Below, in pieces: positions 1 to 5,600 of a stretch of 6,997 nucleotides of DNA (positions are counted from its first letter, which is position 1; every line of letters begins with the position of its first letter). The translations under genes were made by a program, and so were the position numbers. Origin of the DNA: Chloroflexota bacterium. GTDB taxonomy: Bacteria; Chloroflexota; Anaerolineae; B4-G1; SLSP01. The DNA lies in NCBI GenBank assembly GCA_022707725.1, contig JAKJAB010000182.1:1-6997 (forward strand), read 5' to 3'. Under the pieces are notes generated by a model. It did not search any database, was not told where the DNA came from, and was given only the letters and a program-made list of their open reading frames with translations.

Positions 1-683
1 GCATGGCCGGCGCGGCGCTGACCTCGCAACTATACGCCTGGCTGGTCACCGGTGAGCTGGAATCACTGTTGGCCGCGCGCGGTCTGGCGGCGGGATGGGG
101 CGCGGCATTGGCGGCAGCGCCTTTCGTGCCGCCCTGGGCTGCGCTGGTGATCGGCCTGGCCGGCGGGTTGTTGTTCTCGTTTATCCTGTATCTGACGAAT
201 GTTGTTATGCGCTTGCGGGATGCGGCGGCGACCGTCGCGTTGGGCCTGGTGGGCGGACTGTGGGGCTTGCTCGGCGTGGCGCTCTTCGCGGATGGACGCG
301 CTGGCCAGGGCTGGAACGGCGTGACGACAGCCTCTGGCGACGGCGGCGTCACTGGCGTCTTCTTTGGCGGCGGCGCTGGGCAATTGACGGCGCAACTGGT
401 GGGCATCGTGGCGATAGGCGTCTGGGGGGCGCTATGGGGTGGGGCGTTGGGCCTGGTAGCTAACCCGCACCTGTTCCGGCGCAAGTCCGCGCCGCGCAGT
501 GAGATGGCGACATCGTCTGCGCTAACGCTGCTGCCCGAAGGCATGTTACCGCCCGCTGCCGTCCTTTCAGCGGAGGCGGATGAATCAGTGTCGCTGGAAC
601 CGGTCCCCGAGGCGATTTCACCACCTGCTTCCCCGGCAGACGACGAGCCGGTCACACAGCCTCAGGAACCGGCGCTCACCTGA
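1..683 (+). CDS. Ammonium transporter (Amt/MEP/Rh)-like membrane protein, C-terminal part
   Basis: The reading frame is open from the left edge to TGA at 681-683. The ATG at 3-5 lies inside the family fold, so the true start is upstream. About 226 residues are visible. Residues 28-60 (GWGAALAAAPFVPPWAALVIG) align with the Amt stretch NG.LAGLVAIT..C.FV.PWAALIIG. Residues 73-98 match the next Amt block (D..GAV.VHG..G.WG.L.VGLFADG), and residues 118-140 match GLFYGGG..QL..QL.GV. Several hydrophobic helices are evident, followed by a cytoplasmic tail of about 65 residues rich in Pro, Glu and Ala. Amt proteins are trimeric inner-membrane ammonium channels. Here the residue six before the conserved Trp87, normally the second pore His, is Gly81, so transport may be altered or lost. 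The family assignment is from recalled alignments. Substrate is uncertain. The next gene, rsmD, is 56 bp downstream. Confidence 0.72.
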   Translation, partial: MAGAALTSQLYAWLVTGELESLLAARGLAAGWGAALAAAPFVPPWAALVIGLAGGLLFSFILYLTNVVMRLRDAAATVALGLVGGLWGLLGVALFADGRAGQGWNGVTTASGDGGVTGVFFGGGAGQLTAQLVGIVAIGVWGALWGGALGLVANPHLFRRKSAPRSEMATSSALTLLPEGMLPPAAVLSAEADESVSLEPVPEAISPPASPADDEPVTQPQEPALT

Positions 684-739
684 CTTCCCCATTTGTGGGA
701 ATGGGTGTAGATTGTGGTTGATGCTACAGGACCTCGATT

Positions 740-1291
740 ATGCGCGTGATTGCAGGAAAGGCGAAAGGACGCAAGCTCCAGGCCGTACCAGGGCCGGGAA
801 CCCGCCCAATCACCGACCGGGCGAAGTCCGCCCTGTTCAGCATCCTGGGCGATGATGTGCTGGACGCGAACTTTCTCGATCTCTTTGCCGGAACCGGGCA
901 GGTGGGCATCGAGGCGCTCAGCCGGGGAGCCAGGCGCGCCGTCTTTGTCGAATTGCAGCATGCAGCGCTCCGTGTCATCCACAGCAATCTGGCACTGACC
1001 GGTCTGGCGGGGCAGGCAGAGATTGTGCGTGACGATGTATTTCACTATCTTGTCGCTTCACCGCGCCCTTTTGACTACATTTACATCGCGCCGCCGCAGT
1101 ATCGCGGCCTGTGGGTCCAAACATTGCACATGCTTGACGCCTTGCCGGGGTGGTTGGCCGACGATGGGTGGGCCATTGCCCAGATCAACCCGGTGGAGTA
1201 CGAGCCGGTTGCGCTGAACAACCTGAGCCTTTTCGATCAACGCAAATACGGCAGTGTGCTCTTGTGTTTTTACATACTGCGCGCGACGTAA
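740..1291 (+). CDS. rsmD: 16S rRNA (guanine(966)-N2)-methyltransferase RsmD family
   Basis: This 183-residue protein is the usual length for RsmD, which uses S-adenosylmethionine to methylate N2 of G966 in the 16S rRNA of the assembling small subunit. The N-terminus has the family signature RVIAGKAKGRKL (residues 2-13) and TRPITDRAKSALFSIL (21-36). Motif I for SAM binding is FLDLFAGTGQVGIEALSRGA (45-64), followed by the acidic FVE (Glu71). Motif IV, normally (D/N)PP(Y/F), reads IAPPQY at 116-121, so the usual acidic or amide residue is Ala117. I believe this variant occurs in Chloroflexota homologues, but I could not check. The ATG at 740 is supported by AGGA at 728-731, an 8-nt spacing, and alignment of the first residues to the family start. 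coaD, a common downstream partner of rsmD, is not present. A regulator gene follows after 55 bp. Confidence 0.88.
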   Translation: MRVIAGKAKGRKLQAVPGPGTRPITDRAKSALFSILGDDVLDANFLDLFAGTGQVGIEALSRGARRAVFVELQHAALRVIHSNLALTGLAGQAEIVRDDVFHYLVASPRPFDYIYIAPPQYRGLWVQTLHMLDALPGWLADDGWAIAQINPVEYEPVALNNLSLFDQRKYGSVLLCFYILRAT

Positions 1292-1346
1292 GCGTTCAGC
1301 CGTCAGCTCATCGTTAACGACTCACATCAACCGGGCGGGGTGTTGC

Positions 1347-2039
1347 GTGAAACGGTATACCATATTGTTCTTGACGCGCTATCGCTCGCTAGAGCAGCCA
1401 TTGTTGGCGGGTCTGAGTGCACACTACACGCTGAGTGTGGCGCAGACGCGCCGTGAAGCCATCGCTGCGTTGAGCGCGCAGCAGATCGATTTGGTGCTGG
1501 CCGATGTCCCGGCGTTGCGCTTCGACCTGGTGCGCTTTTGGGATGATGCGCGCGCCAGGAATCCCGACATACGCTTTTTCCTCTTGTTGGAAAAGGGGAC
1601 CCGGCTCGATCAGGTCCCTCGTTCACACGGGTATCTCCGCTATACCTTCTCGGTTTCCCAACTGTTGCGCCGTTTGGCGCGGGTGTTGCCCACCCATCAA
1701 GGCGAAGTGGTCGCCTGGCGCGGATTACGCTTGGACATTCAGGGCCATTTCCTGATATGGGATACCCGCCAGGTCGCGCTCGCGCCCAAACAGGTGGCGT
1801 TGGTGCAGGCGTTTTTACGCGCGCCCGACACCCTCGTCTCGCGCGCCCAACTGATGCAGGATGTGTGGGGCACCAACTATATGGGCGATACCCGCACCCT
1901 GGATGTCCATATCCACGGGATGCGCAAACTGCTCAAGCGTCTCCAGGCCCCCTTCTTGTTGGAGACTGAGCGTGGCAAGGGCTATCGATTGACCTGCTGT
2001 TTGCCTGAATCGTCAGAAGCTCAGTTGCCGAAGCCATAG
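1347..2039 (+). CDS. OmpR/PhoB-type winged-helix regulator with degenerate receiver domain
   Basis: The protein has 230 residues if the GTG at 1347 is used, the size of a standard OmpR-family response regulator. Residues 4-112 look like a receiver fold: a first beta strand YTILFLT, then DLVLADVPAL with Asp53 at the phosphoacceptor position, then a final helix SVSQLLRRLARVL. The acidic pair after strand 1 is missing (LTRYRS), and the conserved Lys-Pro near the end is replaced by RYT. Ordinary two-component phosphorylation is therefore doubtful. Residues 124-216 form the winged-helix DNA-binding domain. Visible there are LAPKQVALVQAFLRAPDTLV, the LMQDVWG helix, the recognition-helix motif RTLDVHIHGMRKLLK and the wing GKGYRL. 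An in-frame ATG at 1254 would add 31 residues that do not fit the family and would overlap rsmD, so GTG is preferred. The G-rich stretch at 1333-1340 may be its ribosome-binding site. No histidine kinase is visible nearby. Target genes are unknown; the downstream protease is one candidate by position. Confidence 0.82.
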   Translation: MKRYTILFLTRYRSLEQPLLAGLSAHYTLSVAQTRREAIAALSAQQIDLVLADVPALRFDLVRFWDDARARNPDIRFFLLLEKGTRLDQVPRSHGYLRYTFSVSQLLRRLARVLPTHQGEVVAWRGLRLDIQGHFLIWDTRQVALAPKQVALVQAFLRAPDTLVSRAQLMQDVWGTNYMGDTRTLDVHIHGMRKLLKRLQAPFLLETERGKGYRLTCCLPESSEAQLPKP

Positions 2040-2075
2040 CGTTATGACGGGCCTCATTGCTCAGTTTCACAAAGT

Positions 2076-2084
2076 TAGGACTAA
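2076..2084 (+). repeat. Upstream copy of a 9-bp direct repeat (TAGGACTAA)
   Basis: TAGGACTAA at 2076-2084 is repeated exactly at 2456-2464. The upstream copy lies about 70 bp before the predicted transcription start and continues into an imperfect palindrome at 2077-2090 (AGGACT AA AGTACT, one mismatch). The downstream copy is part of a GACTA cluster. A protein-binding site is possible. A 9-bp match inside a 570-bp region could also be chance. Confidence 0.3.
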
Positions 2085-2112
2085 AGTACTAGCTTTACCC
2101 TGAGTGGAAGAC

Positions 2113-2141
2113 TTGCGATCCCTCAAATGCGGTTATATAAT
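2113..2141 (+). promoter_or_regulatory. Sigma70-type promoter, TTGCGA-17 bp-TATAAT
   Basis: A perfect -10 hexamer TATAAT sits at 2136-2141, and a -35-like TTGCGA (4 of 6 consensus bases) sits at 2113-2118, separated by the optimal 17 bp. It lies in an AT-rich stretch. The predicted start of transcription is near 2148. It faces the protease gene, whose ATG is about 460 nt downstream, so it implies either a very long 5' leader or a separate small transcript. The assignment is by consensus match only, and sigma preferences in this organism are unknown. Confidence 0.55.
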
Positions 2142-2321
2142 TAATTCGTAAAGGTTCTTCATCTGGTGGGTTGTTTCACCAACGGCTTCTATATTGTTTG
2201 TCAGTTTTGGAATATACAACTTTTTACTCTGCTTGTTAACGTTATTCATCTGTGTTGCCGCACGCCACATAGTCAGGAGTGTGACAGAGTTTACGGCATC
2301 ACGCCGAGAACAGACACGATT

Positions 2322-2376
2322 CTCTCAACGGAATTTGACGTATGTCTTTCCATGCGTCCCGATAATCCGTTGAGGG
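2322..2376 (+). ncRNA. Two-tier stem-loop, putative structured leader RNA
   Basis: CTCTCAACGGA at 2322-2332 pairs with TCCGTTGAGGG at 2366-2376, giving 11 bp with a single G-U pair. Inside it, GACGTATG at 2337-2344 pairs with CATGCGTC at 2351-2358, giving 8 bp with one G-U pair and a 6-nt loop TCTTTC. The two helices are joined by an asymmetric internal loop of 4 and 7 nt. An alternative hairpin, GAGAA 2306-2310 with TTCTC 2320-2324, would compete with the base of the outer helix, which could allow switching. No T run follows, so it is not an intrinsic terminator. It lies in no coding gene. I do not recognise an RNA family. It may be part of the protease mRNA leader or an independent RNA. Confidence 0.5.
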
Positions 2377-2392
2377 TAATTTGCAGAGAAGA

Positions 2393-2433
2393 CGCCATGT
2401 GCTGGCTCACTCCACGCAAGCACGAAAGTGGCG
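2393..2433 (+). ncRNA. Second, interrupted stem-loop in the putative leader
   Basis: CGCCA at 2393-2397 can pair with TGGCG at 2429-2433, and GTGCT at 2399-2403 with AGCAC at 2419-2423, leaving a 15-nt loop and a 1/5-nt internal loop. An overlapping alternative is CAC-GAAA-GTG at 2421-2430, a GNRA-type tetraloop on a 3-bp stem. It begins 16 nt after the two-tier stem-loop. This helix is weaker and less certain than that one. Confidence 0.32.
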
Positions 2434-2450
2434 CGTCACATTGCCGCTCC

Positions 2451-2478
2451 GACTATAGGACTAACGACTAGAGGACTA
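2451..2478 (+). repeat. Four GACTA repeats at 8/7/8-bp spacing
   Basis: GACTA occurs at 2451, 2459, 2466 and 2474, four copies within 28 bp. The array immediately precedes a purine-rich ribosome-binding-like stretch at 2484-2494. The surrounding 9-mer TAGGACTAA recurs at 2076. The regular spacing suggests a DNA- or RNA-binding array, or slippage-generated repeats. The pitch is shorter than the 10-11 bp typical for OmpR-family direct repeats, so the neighbouring regulator is not an obvious ligand. Confidence 0.4.
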
Positions 2479-2496
2479 TTTTCAAGGAAGGGGGTG

Positions 2497-2520
2497 ATGT
2501 CTATGCCAATAATTCGGTAA
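2497..2520 (+). CDS. Possible leader peptide, 7 codons (MSMPIIR)
   Basis: An ATG at 2497, with a second in-frame ATG at 2503, is followed by TAA at 2518-2520. The purine tract AAGGAAGGGGG at 2484-2494 is a plausible ribosome-binding site, 8 nt before the second ATG, which would give MPIIR. Downstream, at 2524-2564, two mutually exclusive short hairpins can form (GAAAAC 2524-2529 with GTTTTC 2553-2558; GAAGC 2536-2540 with GCTTC 2560-2564). That is the type of layout used by translation-coupled leader control, but there is no run of a single regulatory codon. It may equally be a chance mini-ORF. Confidence 0.22.
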   Translation: MSMPIIR

Positions 2521-2594
2521 ACTGAAAACGGTTGAGAAGCTAACTGGCCACGGTTTTCTGCTTCGGAATAGTAATTCACTGTTTCCTAGATGGG

Positions 2595-2600
2595 AGGAGG
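2595..2600 (+). promoter_or_regulatory. Strong ribosome-binding site (AGGAGG) of the protease gene
   Basis: AGGAGG inside a longer G-rich stretch ends 7 nt before the ATG at 2608. It fixes the start of the large protease gene and agrees with the signal peptide that begins at that ATG. Confidence 0.85.
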
Positions 2601-2607
2601 GATTTTC

Positions 2608-5600
2608 ATGCGAACGAGATGGTTTAACCTCTTGGTGTTGTTGTCCCTGGTTTTGGGACTTTTGCCGGTAACGGCCGCGCAGGCGGTGTCCGCCGCTGCG
2701 CCAATTACGCAACCTGTAGCGCAAGGCACGCCGGATATCGAAGTAGAATCCGCGTTGCGTAACCAACTTGCGGCAGACGAGACCACGGGCTATCTGATCT
2801 ATTTCAAAGATAAACCGGACCTTTCTCCGGCCTACAAAATGAATTGGATTGAGCGTGGTCGTTTTGTTGCCAATGCACTGAATCAGACAGCATTGCGTTC
2901 CCAGGCGAATGTCCGGGCTTATCTGGATGCACGGGGAATCGCGTACAAAGCGTTCTGGATTCAGAATATGATTTCGGTGGAATCCTCGAATCGCGCGACG
3001 TTTGACGGTTTGATGAAATATGCCGAAATCAAGACAATTCGCCAGCACCGTCAACTGAGCCTGATCGAGCCACAACGAACGACGATGGCGACTTCCGCCC
3101 CCCAGGCGATTGAGCCGAACATTTTGCACGTATTGGCCGACCAGGTGTGGACGCTGGGGTATACTGGCGAAGGCTTAGTGGTCGCCAACGTCGATACCGG
3201 CGTGCGCTACAGTCACAACGCCCTGGTGAATCAATACCGCGGCAACCTGGGCGGCTCGTTCGACCACAACTACAACTGGTGGGACCCCTACGGCGATCAC
3301 CCAACTTCACCGGCTGACGACAACGGCCACGGCACGCACACGATGGGGACGACCGTGGGCGACGATGGCGGCGCGAACCGGATCGGTATGGCGCCAGGCG
3401 CTCAGTGGATGGCCTGTCGCGCATGCAATACCAATGACTGCACCGATACGGCTTTGTTGGAGTGCGCGCAGTTTATTGCTGCGCCGTGGGATCTGAACAA
3501 AGCCAACGCCAATCCTGACAAGCGCCCCAATGTTGTGAACAACTCCTGGGGCGATTGTTCTCGGAGCTACGATCCCTGGTACCAGGATGCCGTAGATGCC
3601 TGGCTTGCGGCCGGGATTTATCCGGTCTTCTCCAATGGCAATAACAGTAACTGCGGCTATCCTGCGCCTCCGGGACTGAACACGGTGGGCAACCCGGCCC
3701 GCTACGGCAACGTTACCGGCGTCGGTTCGTCTGGACGGGATAACGGCCAATACGCGCCGCACTCCAACTGGGGGCCGACGGACAATCCCGACACGGTCAA
3801 CCCGCATCCGGGGTGGGCGGACCTGAAACCGCAGGTCTTGGCGCCGGGCGTCAACATCCGCTCTTCGGTCAATAGCGGCGACTCGGCTTACCAGGGCGGT
3901 TGGAGCGGCACGTCGATGTCCGCGCCGCACGTCACCGGTTTGATCGCCTTGATGTGGAGCGCGGCGCCGTGCTTGATCGGCGATTACGCCACGACCGAGA
4001 CGATCATCGAGAATACGGCGATTCCGATTGCCTACGATGATGGCACCGGCGGCGGTGCGCATGTGCCGAACCAGGCCGCCGGCTGGGGCGAGATCAACGC
4101 TCTGGCAGCCGTTCAGGCGGCGGCCGCTTCCTGCGGTGATAGCACGATTACCGGTGAGGTTCTGGATGCAGCGACCAACGCCACAATCGAAGGGGCGTCT
4201 ATCGTTGCAACCAACGCTGCCGGTACGGTGCAGCGCAAGGCGACCTCAAATGCGGCGGGCGTTTACGCGCTCAACGTCTTCTCCGACACCTACACCCTGA
4301 CCGCTTCGCGCTATGGCTACCAGACGACAGTGATCCCCGGCGTAGTTGCCACGACCGGCGCGACGACCACGCAACACATCGCCATGACGCCGGCGGCCTT
4401 CTACGAAGTCTCCGGACGTGTGACCGATGCTGTGACCGGTTGGCCGCTCTACGCCCACATCAGCGTCACCGGCGATCCGGTAGGCCCGGCGGCCCCGGAT
4501 AACAGCGTGTGGACCGATCCCGCGACCGGCGCATACAGCCTGATGCTGGCCGAAGACGTCACCTATACGTTTGCGGTGGAAGCCTGGGTCGCCGGCTATA
4601 ACGCAACGACAGGCGAAGTCGGTCCGTTGACGGACGACGCGCCGAATACGGACTTCGCCTTGCAGGCGGATATGGGAAGCTGCGCCGCGCCGGGTTATGA
4701 AAAATCAACGACACCCGTATTAACTGAAGGATTTGAATCCCCGACATTCCCGCCTGGCGGGTGGCGCGCATATAACAGAGATGGGGGAGGTACGCAATGG
4801 GAGCGCAGCACAACGCAATCGTATAGCGGTGCAGCCTCTGCCGCACATCTATATAGCGTTGCTGGAACGCAAGATGGCTGGCTGGTCATGCCGGCTGTTA
4901 CCATTCCTGGCGGTGAAATGTTGGAGCTTTCCTTCTGGGAATACACTCAGTTTGTGTCGTGGTACCAAAAGCATAGCCTCTGGGCTTGCACCACAAATTG
5001 TACAACACCTCCCACGAACTGGACACAGATCACCGAATTTGGCGCTCCAGTTGCAAGTTGGCGCCAGCAACAGACAGTCCTGGGCGCTTATGGGGGACAA
5101 ACTGTCTATCTGGCCTTCCGCTATGAAGGTAACGATGCTGACAGCTGGTACGTCGATCATGTGACTCTGAATACCTTCGCTTGCGAGGCCCCTACCAACG
5201 GCGGCCTGGTCGTCGGCAACGTCTACGATGGGAACTACCCGACCGTGGCGCTGAACGGCGCGACCGTGGTCAACGCCGTCGGCGGCGAAACGACCGCTGT
5301 GGCAACGCCGCTCGACCCGGCCGTGGACGACGGTTTCTACACGCTCTTTGCGCCCTCCGGTGCGCAGGTCTTCACCGCCACGATGAAGGGCTATGGCCCG
5401 GGCGTGGCGACGGTACCCGTGGTGAGCGGCGACGCGGTGGCGCAGGACTTCCAGCTCCCGGCCGGCTTGCTCGACGCGACGCCGGATGGGATTGCAGTCA
5501 CGGTCGAGCTGGGCTACACGGCGGCGCGCACCCTCACCCTGGCGAACACCGGCAATTTGGATGTAGCCTTTGAAATCGCCGAGAAAGAAACCGGCTTTGG

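Larger units (their letters stand above)
2040..2607 (+). other. 568-bp AT-richer intergenic region / putative long leader of the protease gene
   Basis: No convincing protein-coding gene lies here. Base composition drops sharply: by hand count the 60 bases at 2161-2220 are 38% GC, against about 70% in parts of the flanking genes. A 101-codon open frame at 2166-2471 exists but has no recognisable family, weak translation signals and many cysteines, so I do not call it. The stretch holds a promoter near 2113-2141, two stem-loops between 2322 and 2433, a cluster of GACTA repeats at 2451-2478, a possible mini-ORF at 2497-2520 and the protease ribosome-binding site. I found no clear intrinsic terminator (GC stem followed by a T run) after the upstream regulator gene. 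Confidence 0.7.

Noticed and set aside
685..701. Small hairpin (TTCCCCA...TGGGAA) just after the Amt-like stop codon
   Set aside because: It has only about 6 bp with a bulge and no following T run, so it is not supported as an intrinsic terminator.
1254..1346. Upstream ATG extending the regulator by 31 residues
   Set aside because: The extension overlaps the end of rsmD, has no homology to the receiver fold, and the GTG at 1347 starts right at the first receiver strand.
2035..2046. CATA-GCGT-TATG inverted repeat at the regulator stop codon
   Set aside because: It has a 4-bp stem, AT-rich, with no T tract. It is too weak to call a terminator.
2019..2066. GCTCAGTT direct repeat (2019 and 2059)
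   Set aside because: It is 8 bp only, with one copy inside coding sequence. There is no other sign of a mobile-element boundary.
2166..2471. Open frame of 101 codons starting with GTG in the intergenic region
   Set aside because: It has no recognisable family, an implausible cysteine-rich composition and weak initiation signals, and it overlaps the stem-loops. It is probably chance.
2524..2564. Pseudoknot from the two crossing helices 2524-2529/2553-2558 and 2536-2540/2560-2564
   Set aside because: The loop lengths (6, 12 and 1 nt) do not fit a standard H-type pseudoknot. Mutually exclusive hairpins are more likely.
2482..3129. 215-codon minus-strand open frame across the protease start
   Set aside because: It covers the opposite strand of the signal peptide and propeptide. 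It has no recognisable domain and the + strand gene is well supported.
3307..4062. 251-codon minus-strand open frame
   Set aside because: It lies entirely antisense to the S8 catalytic domain with its intact triad. Its Arg/Ala/Val-rich product is typical of a GC-rich shadow.
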